NCBI GenBank assembly: GCA_030568195.1
Contig: JAJLTO010000008.1
Location: forward strand, 186,001-250,000
Direction: 5' to 3'
Length of the DNA: 64,000 nt
Origin: Dipodascopsis uninucleata var. uninucleata
Lineage: Eukaryota > Ascomycota > Lipomycetes > Lipomycetales > Lipomycetaceae
The translations under genes and the position numbers were made by a program. A model generated the notes under the pieces. The model ran no database searches, was not told the origin of the DNA, and saw nothing but the letters and a program-made list of their open reading frames with translations. Shown piece after piece: positions 23,574-35,400 of this stretch (positions are counted from its first letter, which is position 1; the number at the start of each line of letters is the position of its first letter).

Positions 23574-24980
23574 TTACTTCTTCTCCGGAGGGTCTTCAGG
23601 TGCAGGTGTTGGGAGCGTGAACTAAACGGAGTTGCTCATTAGTATGAACCGTAATGAATTAGTTCATCAAATAAACCAAGCTTATACATACCGAGTCAGG
23701 GGTCTCATCCTTGCCAGGTCCAACAGGTTCCCATACAGTGGAACCAACAGAGAAGTTGCGGAAAGCTTGTGTGAGCTAAAAATTTAAGAGTATTAGATAC
23801 ACATAAGCGCAACTATATCAGACATTTAGGCAGTAACGCAAAAACGTCAAAAATGAATTACTGAACAAACAATCCTTACCTCTAGTGGCTCATAGACAAT
23901 TCTCTTCTTCTCTTCGTCATAGCGAACTTCTGTATATCCTGTCAATGGGAAATCCTTTCGCAAAGGATGGCCCTCAAACCCATAGTCTGTCATTATTCGT
24001 CGCAGATCTGGGTGGTTGATGAAAAAAACCTATAATACAATAGTCAGTTGCGCAAGATCGAACATAAAAATTTCAGTCAAAGCACTAAAGTATACTTACT
24101 CCAAATAGATCATACGTTTCTCTCTCATACCAGTTTGCTCCTTCATACAAGGCAGTTGCACTTGGAACAGGAGTGGTTTCAGAAGCATAGGTCTTAACAC
24201 GAATTCTGGAGTTCAGCTTCACAGACAACAGATTATAGACAACATCAAATCGGTGAGAACGTGTCGGATAATCAGCAGCAGTGATATCCATAACAGCCTT
24301 AAATTGAGCAGCAGTATGATCTTTGAGGAATGATAAAACTGGAATCACTGCGCTTGGTGCAATGTATAATGTAAGCTCGTCCTTCCAAACAGAGAAATTC
24401 TGAATAAACTTCGGCAATACCGCCATCACATAACGACCATATTCATGAAGTCCCTCAGATGTCTCTTTATACTTATCAACAGGATTCACAATTGCTGCCT
24501 TGAGCTCACCGGGATCTAACAAACATTAGTTAGCTTATTCTTCGGCACGTCAATTTGCTCGTAAAAACTGCACTTATGAATTTCATTCACTGGTCACAAA
24601 AAATTTCATGTCACAATTTCTATTCTCTCTGTATCCTCTCTACTTCATCCTTTTCAGGCTCAAATGGATGTCTCGCGACTCAGTCTATCTCTTGTAATAT
24701 ATTTATACATCCATTTGTCGCTGTTAGTCGCCATCGACTCCAAAACCTGTCCCGTGAATTATCAACAAGTATCATTCGTAGAAAGCTACCTACCTGGTCG
24801 TGGAAATTCCTTCAGATCTGGCGGGTATAGTGGACCTTCATCTGTTTTCAATGCGTCCTTAATGTTCTTCAAGAACGACGAAGCGAAGCGGACCTGTTGT
24901 TGAGTATTAGTTCTGCTTGCCCGCATGGCAACCTGCCCACTAGTGCGCGTAACAAAACGACCGAAAACCATTTCGCTCAC
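23574..24980 (-). CDS. NUGM: NADH:ubiquinone oxidoreductase 30-kDa subunit (NDUFS3 / NuoC), 5 exons
   Basis: This is a core subunit of the peripheral arm of mitochondrial complex I. I read exons 24980-24794, 24515-24100, 24029-23880, 23775-23692 and 23621-23574, all in phase (294 aa). The N-terminus [20 protein letters not shown] is basic and Ser/Thr-rich like a mitochondrial presequence. The family signature is complete across exons 2-3: [20 protein letters not shown], then [19 protein letters not shown] and [20 protein letters not shown]. The C-terminus ends PEDPPEKK. Introns (278, 70, 104 and 70 nt) have donors GTAGGT, GTAAGT, GTAAGG and GTATGT. A nuclear complex I gene means the organism keeps respiratory complex I, unlike Saccharomyces and Schizosaccharomyces. 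It shares a 917-bp divergent region with NOT4. Confidence 0.96.
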
Positions 24981-25897
24981 TAGTCTCTATTTCGAAACAG
25001 AATTCTTAATATTTGAAAGCAAAGAGACCTGGCAGCCGCTATTTGCACTGTATTATGAGATGTGAGCTAGGATTTTTTCTCTACTCTGCCGTTCTAATGC
25101 CCGAATATGATTCACTCTCAACTTTTTTCTCTACTTTGCTTAAGCCAATCAAATTGCAGGTGATTTACTCTGCCGGAATATACCCTAGCCCAGTAAGATA
25201 CGTTGGAAACCAGCACGATTCACGTGATGTTCCTTCGTTTTCGCTTACCCGGTGATCATTGTTGTGGGACTTGACACTATTACCCGGTGTCATTAATAGC
25301 TGCTATGATGGTGTTACCGTACTATTCTATGTGTGGCAATATTGCCTGTATTTGTGCTAAAATATACTATTTATGGAGTATAGAGGTTTAGATGCAACTG
25401 CTCTACCACATTACTGAAACTTCCAAAACCTTTCCACTGTCATTATCCAGTACAAGTGTATTTATTATTATTGCCGAATATTATTATTTTTTCTTTTTCT
25501 ACTTTATTTTTCTGAATATCAGGTTATTTTCTACTAAAAAAAATACGATAGCTTTGTCATCTGGGGATTACTTGTATTTGATCTTTTAGTAAGACTCAAG
25601 TGACTTCTTCAGTATAAATCGATCGATCGCATATATATATATATAAGAAGAGCTTTGTTTGCTGGTGTGTGCTATTGTATTATATTACTATAGTATAGGC
25701 GTACGTACAATTCATATCTTCATCTATAAGTAGAATATAAATATATGATATTAATATTAATATTCGGATAGCACATTTGTTACAATTTTTAGTACCCGTA
25801 TTGTCAATCATAAAGATATCGGGCCAAACTGGTTCTAATAGTAGCAGGGTGCCAAGCAGGAGTGCTGAGCGTGAAAGATATCTCATATCACTGAATC
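24981..25897. other. Divergent promoter region, complex I subunit (-) and NOT4 (+)
   Basis: 917 bases containing an (AT)n run at 25631-25645 next to GATCGATCG, and a T-rich tract near 25490. The ORFs at 25013-25255 and 25392-25589 are compositionally poor. No gene supported. Confidence 0.5.
25631..25645. repeat. (AT)n microsatellite
   Basis: Fifteen bases of alternating A and T follow a GATC repeat in the divergent promoter upstream of NOT4. A short simple repeat. Confidence 0.8.
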
Positions 25898-28800
25898 ATG
25901 TCGAGACTAGCGCAAGATTCTTTTATTTCAGACGATGAAGAGGAGCTCTGGTAAGTTAAGGAAACAGGCGAATATTGTGCTCGCTGGTTCATTGAGCGAA
26001 TAAATAGTTTTGATGTCATTAATGCAAACGTGGTTTGTGAACTGTGCTAACAATCATATCATCAATGTATCTAGTCCACTGTGTGTGGAAGAACTCGATA
26101 TAACAGACAAAGGATTTAAGCCATGTCCTTGTGGTTATCAGGTATGGATTAATTTTTGATATCACTGGTTTTGTCTTTTGAATTTGTTGATTGTTTCATC
26201 GCCACTCTTTCTTCGCAAGTCGGTGGCAATATTTTCTATAGCTATGCGTATGAGTTATTTAGTTCAGGAAGATAGTAATGTAGTAGCAATGGGCGAATTC
26301 GAGATAAAGAAGTGTTGGCGAATATTGTGGCATTGGAAGATATATTTCTGATTGATGCGTTCTACTTATATTTAGGTGTGTCAGTTTTGCTACAATAATA
26401 TTCGACAGAATCCTCAACTGAATGGACGGTGTCCTGGTTGCAGAAGACCTTATGACGATGAATCTGTAGAATACAAGGTGGTCACGGCAGAAGAGTGGCG
26501 TCAAGACCACCAGAAACAAACGCGTAAAGAGAAAGAAAAGAAGCTTAAGGAACGGGAGCGCAAAGATGTTGAGCAAGCGTCCCGGAAGCATCTATCTGGT
26601 ATGCGCGTTATACAAAAGAATTTGGTATATGTTGTCGGTCTAAATCCACATATTCCTCATGAAGAATTGCATAATACTCTTCGCGGAGACCAATTTTTTG
26701 GTCAATATGGAAAGATTCAGAAAATTGTTGTCAATCGCAGAAATGGGGCTTCGGGTAATGGTGGTATTGGCGTTTATGTCACATATTACAAGAAGGAGGA
26801 TGCAGCGAAGTGCATTGCTGCAGTAGACGGATCGATGAATGACGGTAAGATGTTACGTGCCGCGTATGGAACGACTAAGTACTGTTCTTCATACCTTCGA
26901 AATCAGCCGTGCCCAAATCCCAACTGCATGTTTCTTCATGAACCCGGTGAGGAAGCAGATTCATATACTCGTCAGGACTTGTCAACTATACAACATGCTG
27001 CACGCCAAGGTGAACTGAAATCCAGTTTACCAAGAGTTGGTACTACTATGAGTTCTAAGCCTGCTTCACCTGCAATCCCAAAGTCCGTTGAAGAACATGA
27101 GAATGAGGGTTCGGCGCTACCTCCAACAGTTTCTTGGGCTGCAAAGGCTTCTCCTCCTGTGACTAATTCAAAGTTGGTTAGATCAAGCACTATTGGATCA
27201 AAAGCTGGTGGCAATGATTCGCCTATTTCTCAGAGCGCAAAGTCTGTTGATGGCGATGTGTCTATCGGTTCGTCAGCATCTTCTGACTCAGTTTTATCTG
27301 TTCCAAAAGTTGAAAAGCTCCCCTTCCACAATCCAACGCTATCACTATTCGAAAATGCAGTAAGACTATTATCTAGCACATCGTCTGTTAAATTTTCATT
27401 TTCAGCTCAGATACTAGCAAAGGAAGAAATGGTAACTGCGAAAGCAATGCCACCTCTCTTTGCTTTCGCTACTAAAGATTTTTTGGATGAGAACAGCGGT
27501 CGGCAACTAATGGAAAATAGCATTTCCAATTCTTCAGAGAGTGCTACTAAGAGTTCACGACATAATTTCACTGAGAAGTCATTTAACTCTGAGCACATGC
27601 TGGAGCAACAACAGATTATGCAAGGTGGCAATGCTGCTACTTCACAAGCACGAAGCACTCCACCTCCGCCGGGACTCTTTAACAACATTAATCCAGTCAA
27701 GGACACCTATGATGTTGCGGCGAAGTTAGCAAGCAATAGATTAAAAGGTAATTTCTAAAGTGGGTTTTTAAATTGAGAAGGATATTTTTGTGAAAGCAAC
27801 AATGAGGAAGAGAAGCCGTAGGACTTGTATTTGTAAAATGAAAATATAGACTGTGGACCTTTATATTTCTTTTGTTTTCTCGCTTCGTTCATTTCTATAC
27901 GGTTAATGAAGCATCTTGGTCTACTTCTTATGATTACATGTTACCGATACCGTCAAGTTCGACGTGACTATCGGGTATTTCCTCGAGGTGTGTATTATAG
28001 TATGATACAAAATGTATTGTGACGAATTGACAATGATTACTATGGGTTCACGTCTTTCATTAATACTAGTCTGTAATTTTAAGCATTCGTTCTAGCTGTC
28101 TGTTCTATGGCATTCTATTCTCTCAACGCATTCGCCTGCCGTCCATCTAGAATTTAAGAATACCATTTGTTCCATATCCTTGAAACTGGTCTTTTAGCAC
28201 TCTCGGTTATGTATGATCGCTTTCTGTATCTGTATTTGATTGTTCTAGCTACTTTTTTGTTCTTTCTGTTATTTAAGATATATGTGATTGCTTACAGGAT
28301 ATCAATATTCAAGAACAATTTGAGTGCTAACTTGTTTATGCTATATAGTGACATCTACACCAATTTCCAATGAAACGGCTCTGAGAAAAGTGGCGGCTTC
28401 TTCAACTTCTCCTGCATTTATAAATATATCTAGTACGTTGGATGTTGATTTATTTAGATCGCAGCCTCCATCGCTCAGTCTAAGCCCTAAAACACCTGGG
28501 CCTGCCATCCCAGAATCCGTACATAAATCGTCTAGCAGCTTTGATGGTGAAAAAAAAGGAATATCTACTCTAATATTCCCTGAAAATTCAGCTTCTGAAA
28601 AGGCTAGTAGTACAAGGCCATCTTCGCCGGCGTCGGAAATATCACTTAATTTGTCATCTGTCGGCAAGAAGAAAGAGAAGAAATTAAAAAAAATTAAGCT
28701 TGCAAGCGATACTTCGGTTACTATAAAATCTGATTGTCATTTTGAGAATAGCGATGAGGCCACTACCGAAGATAATGAGAATAAGGAGGATGAACTAGAT

Positions 28801-29094
28801 CCTGTGTCTATTCTGAAAGAAGTGGTCGTAGAACTTGATCCGCAAAATATGGCATTTTTCAAGCAGTCATTGACAGGCTCGATAGCAACTGCGCATCTGC
28901 CATTTCCGAAGCCTGAATTAGAGCACGCAGAAGCTGATACTCCAAATCTGCCGTTTCTAGACAGAGAATTTAATGAGGAACGTCAAGAAGCTTTAGAAAA
29001 AGAGTGGCTCTCAGTAAAGAGAGAGACTGAAGTACTTGAGAAAAAATTAACTAAGCTTGTTAAAAGAAATCGAAAGCTAATTATCGAAAATTAA
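25898..29094 (+). CDS. NOT4: CCR4-NOT E3 ubiquitin ligase Not4 (Mot2), 3-4 exons
   Basis: Not4 is the RING ubiquitin ligase of the CCR4-NOT mRNA-decay and quality-control complex. Exons 25898-25950, 26075-26141 and 26376 onward are certain. They encode MSRLAQDSFISDDEEELCPL, a C4C4 RING ending CQFCYNNIRQNPQLNGRCPG, an RRM (NLVYVVGLNPHIPHEELHN to about residue 205) and a CCCH finger (YCSSYLRNQPCPNPNCMFLH). A middle Ser-rich region includes STPPPPGLFNNINP, typical of Not4. Exon 3 can stop at 27758. I prefer splicing at 27747 (donor GTAATT) to 28349 (branch GTGCTAAC, acceptor ATATAG), which adds 248 in-phase codons ending in a coiled coil (KEWLSVKRETEVLEKKLTKL) and yields 746 aa. That 601-nt intron is long here and the donor is weak, so the extension is tentative. 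Confidence 0.85.
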
Positions 29095-29631
29095 TCTTAA
29101 ATTTGTTATCTTTCATGGTCCCTTTGGTTGTTGTTTAAATCTTAAAAGGTCGTTGGAATACGGTGTTGAGGTGCAATCATTATGAAGGCATAATGTGATG
29201 GTATACTTATCAGATAGATAAAAAGAATAATCTTGAATGTTTGATATCATTTAACCGTTAGTTATTACTCGATATTTTAAACTATAAGTAGAAATACAGT
29301 AAATCCAGATAAAATATAGATAAAGCAATAAGTGCTTTACGCTGGTAATCTTCTGAACAGATTTACAAGTTTATACAAGCACATGTTTAAATAAGTCCGA
29401 CAATGATCTATAAACCGTTGAATTAGGACGCCGAGCGGAGGAAGTGATAGCGCAATGATCTTCGCAAGAGCACTTGAAGTGAATTATCTGGCAAAGACAT
29501 TCAGTCAATCTGTTATAACTAACAATACCCCAAGAAAATAAAATAGAAAATTCTTTATGTAATGCTAACTCATCTCTATGATCTTTAAAGACCAGTGTCG
29601 TCAATCCATGTAGGATAGACCTTTTATTCGA
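29095..29631. other. Convergent intergenic region NOT4/SPF30
   Basis: 537 bases between converging genes. A 77-codon minus-strand ORF (29371-29604) has an odd Cys/His-rich composition and no recognisable domain; I treat it as chance. Confidence 0.55.
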
Positions 29632-30726
29632 TTATTCGTGTCTCTCTTGGTCAGTCTGGTAAACATGTCGAGACCTTTTAATGTCCTTGGTCATTGGTTT
29701 ACCAGAATTTACGATTCCAACTAAACATGACGTTAGAAATTTACAAGAAGATGATGATCTATTAAAGCTTACCTCTACCAGAGACTTCATCGGGAGATCT
29801 AAACATGGACTTTTCTCCTAACTTCATTGTCTTACTGAACTTTGATCCTTTAATTCCTAGTTAATAAGTCAGAATATATTACATCACTAAGTAACAATTA
29901 GTATTAACAAACCTCCATTTGCAAACTGTTGCCATTTCATCTTATTCTGATCTAGCGCCTTTTTCTGTTGAGTCTTCGAGTTTTTAACAGGGATCTTCTC
30001 TAAAGGCATTGATATTTCTGCTACTTTTTCAGTGTCGACCTCCGAAATTTTTCTCTTAATTGGCTCGCTAGAAAGGGGCTTAACACAACTTAGAGGAACA
30101 GTATCGGATACACCGTGATCAAGAAATTTGACTGTATACATTGGATGTACGGAAGAACCTGTAATGCCGGTAATGCGTGCCTTGTAGTACTGTTTATCAC
30201 CTGAAATCCATCTTGCCATCACAATAGATCCTGTAGTATAATTCTTCGAGTCTGTCATTACTTCTGGAGGAGGTGGTGGAGGCGAAGGAGGACCTGATGG
30301 CGGAGGTGGTGGTGGTATCGCTTCATTGTCTCCAGTAGGTGGTGGCGGCGGTGATGGAGACAGCGAATGTGCTGGTGCCGGTGGTGCTGGTGCCGGTGGT
30401 ATATCCACAGATGTTTCCTTCGACACAGGAGTTATGCGGGTATTATCACCTCTATAAGAAGGCTTTTCGGGTTCCGTCCTCAATGATCTGTTTGAACCTT
30501 TAGAAACTGCATCTGCCAACGACGCCGATGCTTTTGATGAATGATACGAGACTCGACTAGAATGCTTATCTTCAACATTCGTCCCTAAACTTTCCACCAA
30601 TAGTTCTATCAAATCAGTCAGCTCCGCCTTCAACGTAATTAGAGATTCACTAGTAGGATCCGACTCTAATGCTTCATTCACAGCTGCAAGCTGGAATTGA
30701 TATTCTTCCAGTTCTTTGCGATCCAT
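29632..30726 (-). CDS. SPF30: Splicing factor SPF30 / SMNDC1 (Tudor domain), 3 exons
   Basis: SPF30 is a spliceosomal Tudor protein needed for tri-snRNP joining. I read exons 30726-29913, 29856-29773 and 29720-29632 (328 aa). The N-terminus MDRKELEEYQFQLAAVNEAL followed by TLKAELTDLIELLVESL is the family's helical start, so I use the ATG at 30726 rather than one 27 codons upstream. The Tudor domain is about residues 167-225 (GSIVMARWISGDKQYYKARI, then VKFLDHGVSDTVPL). The conserved C-terminus is spread over exons 1-3: KMKWQQFANGGIKGSK, EKSMFRSPDEVSGRVGIVNS and GKPMTKDIKRSRHVY. Introns are very short, 56 nt (donor GTTTGT) and 52 nt (GTAAGC). Before the Tudor domain there is an unusual proline-rich insert of about 50 residues with several runs of 5-6 prolines. 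Confidence 0.93.
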
Positions 30727-31135
30727 TTTGCAGGCACCTGGTCTCACAATCTTTTCGATCGCTAGTCCACTTCTCGATAAATCTGTTACGTTAATATCCC
30801 TTATCACTCGATTCTATTATACTAGAGGAACGCTTTTTAACGTCTTTGGGAATATATGGAATGTTGATTATGTGAATGTTAATTGATAAAACTGAAAATA
30901 TGCAAACGTTTATGAGATGACTCTTTGAGATTTACAACAGCTAAAATAAAAGTTTATATTTCCTATGTTAATTTATCAAGTGGATCATCTTTAAAGAAAT
31001 TTTTAAATCAAATTTCTTGCCAGCGAACAATTACATGGCGCACAATCTTCCAAACATATACGGATCCTAGTGGAAAGCAATCAACTAGATAAAAAAACAG
31101 CGTATGGCCAGTATCTAGAGAATCGCTACAAGAAA
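30727..31135. other. Divergent promoter, SPF30 (-) and unknown gene (+)
   Basis: About 400 bases. The frame of the downstream plus-strand gene stays open back to 31007 without an ATG, so an upstream exon or a non-ATG start may lie here. ATG at 31035 begins MAHNLPNIYGS in another frame and stops at once. Confidence 0.45.
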
Positions 31136-31741
31136 ATGACGTCCAAAGTGTTGGGACGCATGTCGAAGCCTTGGTTAAAGCCGTATGGTGGTCTTTCATC
31201 TGTCCTCAAAAAGACTGAAGCTAATGCAGATGATGTTTTAAGTGACACAGCTATTAAGTTGAACTTTATCAAGGACACTAGAAAAGGCGATGAAATAGAG
31301 AAATGGACTGCGATGTCGTCGGCTCTGTCTGCAGTTGACTCTATGCGGTCATACCATAATAGAACGATAAACCAGTTCCAAAAGAAAGAAATAAAGCACA
31401 GATTTAATATATCTATGTACAAGGAGTGGAAAGAGGTTTCTAGATATAAAGGAGAAGAATTGGATATTAGAAGCTTGAGTAATGAAGAGCTCAAAAAAGA
31501 GAAAGAGAAAGCTATTGGCTTGATATATATTTTTCGGCGAAAGTTGACAAACAACAAGCCGGTATCCGCCAAAGAATTTGGTCAACTTCTCGGTCGAAGG
31601 CAAGTGATTGCAAGACTAAGTCCCTCACTTATAAAGGCATACTATCGGATACAAGGGGAAGTTTTCAAACAATGTCATAAGCAAATGGCCACAAACAAAA
31701 ACAAGAGAACGGATCAGAAGAGTACATCGCGTGACGACTAG
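31136..31741 (+). CDS. Unrecognised basic protein
   Basis: From the first in-frame ATG (31136) the product is 201 aa; the frame is open 43 codons further upstream but without ATG, so the true start may be spliced. It is rich in Lys/Arg and predicted helical: MTSKVLGRMSKPWLKPYGGL at the start, NRTINQFQKKEIKHRFNISM in the middle, SLIKAYYRIQGEVFKQCHKQ near the end, and a Lys/Asn/Asp tail. No membrane segment, signal or known motif is visible. The regular alternation of charged and hydrophobic residues and the length favour a real gene. It shares a short divergent promoter with SPF30. I cannot assign a function. Confidence 0.6.
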   Translation: MTSKVLGRMSKPWLKPYGGLSSVLKKTEANADDVLSDTAIKLNFIKDTRKGDEIEKWTAMSSALSAVDSMRSYHNRTINQFQKKEIKHRFNISMYKEWKEVSRYKGEELDIRSLSNEELKKEKEKAIGLIYIFRRKLTNNKPVSAKEFGQLLGRRQVIARLSPSLIKAYYRIQGEVFKQCHKQMATNKNKRTDQKSTSRDD

Positions 31742-32464
31742 ACAAGAAGCTGACTTAATTACACACTATTTGATAATTCAGTTGTCATATGTCAATAACA
31801 GACTTTTATTTGGAAGTACTGGTTTTGTTTATACTATATTATTTTAGGGCATCAGCAATAGGAGTAGCATGATAATCGCGAGAATTACCATTATCTCTGA
31901 ATTGATTAAAGACACCTATCAATTAATATTCTCGACTAAACGTGATTATTCATAACGGTCTTTGAATCGACATTTTGTAGTTAACCATTACTTCTTATAT
32001 AATATTATGTCAAAATCAAATGACGTTATGATATAGTAACTATTGAGTTCATAATTATCTTTTTTGTGAGATTCTCATATATTGCCTCTGATCCGTTCTT
32101 ATATATATAGATTCGCCTGATCAATTCAAGTGTAGACGAACAGTATATAGATCCCGATTTCGCCTATTTTCCTACCCGTTCACACGACTAAATCTCTTAA
32201 TATTTGCTGGTTATATGGTTTTTCTGGTTTCTTGTAGATCGACCGTCGTTGGGAGTACTCACCGCATGATTGCCTTTTATCATGTAGGGCCAGAATTCGC
32301 ATAATCATCACTGTCACCAGTGCCATCAAGAACTTATTGAACTTGGATAAATCTGCTCGACGATCCATCGGCATCTGGATATTCACATATGATCCTTTTG
32401 TGTAAATCTTCTAGAAAGCAGCCAGATTAAGATTTTTATCAGTCTTGCGCAAGCATCCGCCATA
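31742..32464. other. Intergenic region, NCR1 promoter
   Basis: 723 A+T-rich bases. A 68-codon minus-strand ORF at 32180-32386 has no family resemblance. No repeat or RNA gene recognised. Confidence 0.5.
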
Positions 32465-35400
32465 ATGATAGTACGCTTGATTATTCGGGTCTTATGCATC
32501 GTATCGGTAGTGGGTTGTGCGATAACAGAAATTCACGAGTCGGGTACTTGTGCAATATACAAGAATGTGAGTAGCTGATATCTAAGAACGCTTGTGTTAG
32601 ATATAATCGATATTTATTGGAACTGTATTCAGTCCTGCAGTGAAAGCTTTGCGGTTTCATGAATGTTCGTCTAGAGTGCATACTCAAATCATCTAATGTT
32701 ATCTCCTGTAGTGCGGAAAGAAGAGTTTTTTCGGTTCTCAGCTACCTTGTCCATACAACGGGCCAGCTGTGACACCCGATGCTACGACGCGTAGCGAGCT
32801 CGTGGAAATATGCGGAGCCGATTGGGCTCAGACGCAAGTGTGCTGTGATACAGATCAGGTAAGATTTATATCTTAGTTGAAGACATGCACTGATAATAAG
32901 ACTAACTTGGTCATCGTTTATTTTGCTCAGCTCGAAAACCTGAAGTCAAATCTTAAGAAGGCACAGAATCTGATTTCTTCATGCCCGGCATGTGAGGCGA
33001 ACTTCATCCAGTTTTTTTGCTCATTTACTTGCTCACCTAACCAGTCGCAGTTTGTTAATGTTACCGCGCTTGGTACATCCACTTCTAAGACCGAAATCGT
33101 AACTGAATTATCGTATTATGTCTCGCCAGAAACGGCGTCGAAGTTTTATGATTCTTGTAAAGATGTCAAATTCTCAGCAACTAATGGCTATGTTATGGAT
33201 CTTCTTGGAGGAGGCGCTAAGAATTACAAAGAATTTCTCAAATTCTTAGGGGATGAAAAGCCCTTACTTGGTGGTTCACCATTTCAAATTAACTTTCCTT
33301 GGGATGAGACTCCTAGTGATATAAGCAGGCTGGAGCTTGATACTAAAAGTTGTGCTGATGGCAATGAGCGGTATAGATGTGCTTGCATGGATTGTCCAGA
33401 CGCTTGCCCTACTTTACCATCTTCGGATTACTCAAGACAGTGCTATGTCGGTGCTGTGCCTTGTTTCTCGTTAATTGTCTTTTTGATATATTCGTTGGGA
33501 TTGGTAGTATTTATTTTAGTCTACAAATCTATCTTGACATTCAATAGAGGTTCTTTCCATAAACCAGAGAGACTGCGGTTATTACAGGAGCATGGCGGTG
33601 CCTCCGAAGATGAAGAAGAGGGTGATATAGTAGAAACTGCGGAGCTTGTAGAGCGTCCTATAGTGAAAACTTATCCACTACACGCACTTCTTCAATCGAG
33701 GTTTACTACGATCGGACTATTTTGTGCACAATTTCCTGGTCTTGTTATCGGTCTTTCTCTCCTATTTGTTGCCATTATGTCGTTAGGTCTCTTCCACTTT
33801 TCGGTTGAGACAAATCCTGTCAGATTATGGGTTAGTGCTAAATCGGATCCTTACCAAGAAAAGCTTTTCTTTGATGAAAATTTCGGTCCATTCTATCGTG
33901 CAGAGCAAGCGTTTTTGATTAATGAAAACCAACCAATATTAAGCTACGATACTTTACAATGGTGGTTCGAAGTCGAGCAAAATATTACAAACCTTCGTTC
34001 TAAAAATTCTGGAACTACCTTTGATGATATTTGCTTAAAACCTACGGGAGAGGCCTGTGTTGTTCAGTCGATCACTCAGTACTTTGGAGGTAATTTTGAA
34101 AATGTAGATCCAAATGACTGGAGAGACCAGATCGAGACTTGTACATCTAACCCTGTCGATTGTCTTCCTCCATTTCAGCAGCCTTTGAAGCCAACAATGA
34201 TTCTAGGGGGCGTTGAAGGACAAGATTATATAAATGCTCGTGCAATTATTGTTTCTTGGGTTGTCAATAACGGGCCAGAAGGCTCAATGTATGTTGACAA
34301 CGCCATGGAATGGGAACGCTTACTTGAAGGTTACCTACTTCAAGTGCAAGAACAAGCTTCTTTGCGGGGTTTACGATTAAGCTTCAACACGGAAATTTCT
34401 TTGGAAAAAGAACTGAACAAGTCTACCAATACTGATGCGAAAATTGTTGTCATTTCATATTTATTTATGTTCGTATACGCTTCGTATGCCTTGGGGAAGT
34501 CTTCATTTAGTTCTGGAAAGCAAATACTGGTTGATTCTAAAGTTACCTTAGGTCTCTTTGGTATTTTAATAGTACTTTTATCTGTTTCAGCTTCTATCGG
34601 ATTTTTCTCTATTATTGGTATCAAAGTCACCTTGATCATCGCAGAGGTAATCCCTTTCCTAGTTCTAGCGGTTGGAGTGGACAACATCTTCCTCTTGTCC
34701 CATGAGTTGGAACTGGTAAACCAGAAGCATGCTGATGAACCTGTTGAATATAGAGTTGCTAGGGCTGTCGGAAAAATGGGACCAAGTATAATGCTCTCTG
34801 CTTCATGTGAAACTATATCTTTTGCCCTAGGGGCTGTGGTATCAATGCCGGCCGTTCGCAATTTTGCTATATACGCTGCTGGAGCAGTTCTGATTAATTC
34901 TATATTACAGATTACAATGTTTGTTTCTGCTCTTACACTTGATCAAATGAGAACAGAGAATAGTCGTATGGACTGTTTTCCGTTTGTTCAAGTGAGAACT
35001 CGTAATGTAGCACAACCTACGGAAGGTTTCTTGACTTCATTTATCAGACGGTCGTATGCACCTCTACTATTGAAGAAGGAAACCAAAGCAGTAGTTATAG
35101 TTGTGTTTAGTGCAATATGCGCACTGTCTCTTGCCTTGGTTCCAAAGATTCAGTTAGGTCTCGATCAGCGTTACGCAATCCCAGAGGATTCCTACTTAAT
35201 TTCATACTTCGACGATTTATATGCCTATTTTGACTCAGGTCCTCCTGTTTATTTTGTTACTCGGGAGCTCAATATTACAGAGAGAACAGCCCAAAAAGAT
35301 CTCTGTGGTAGATTTTCGACTTGCGAGGAATTCTCTTTGCTTAACGTATTGGAGCAGGAACGAAAAAGATCTGAAGTGTCGTATATTGCTGAACCGGCTG

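Noticed and set aside
27360-27405. Possible 46-nt intron (GTAAGA ... TTTTCAG) inside NOT4 exon 3
   Set aside because: Removing it shifts the frame out of the conserved reading, and it is shorter than all others seen.
29371-29604. 77-codon minus-strand ORF after SPF30
   Set aside because: No family resemblance; lies between converging 3' ends.
34340-34861. 173-codon minus-strand ORF
   Set aside because: Antisense shadow of the NCR1 sterol-sensing region.
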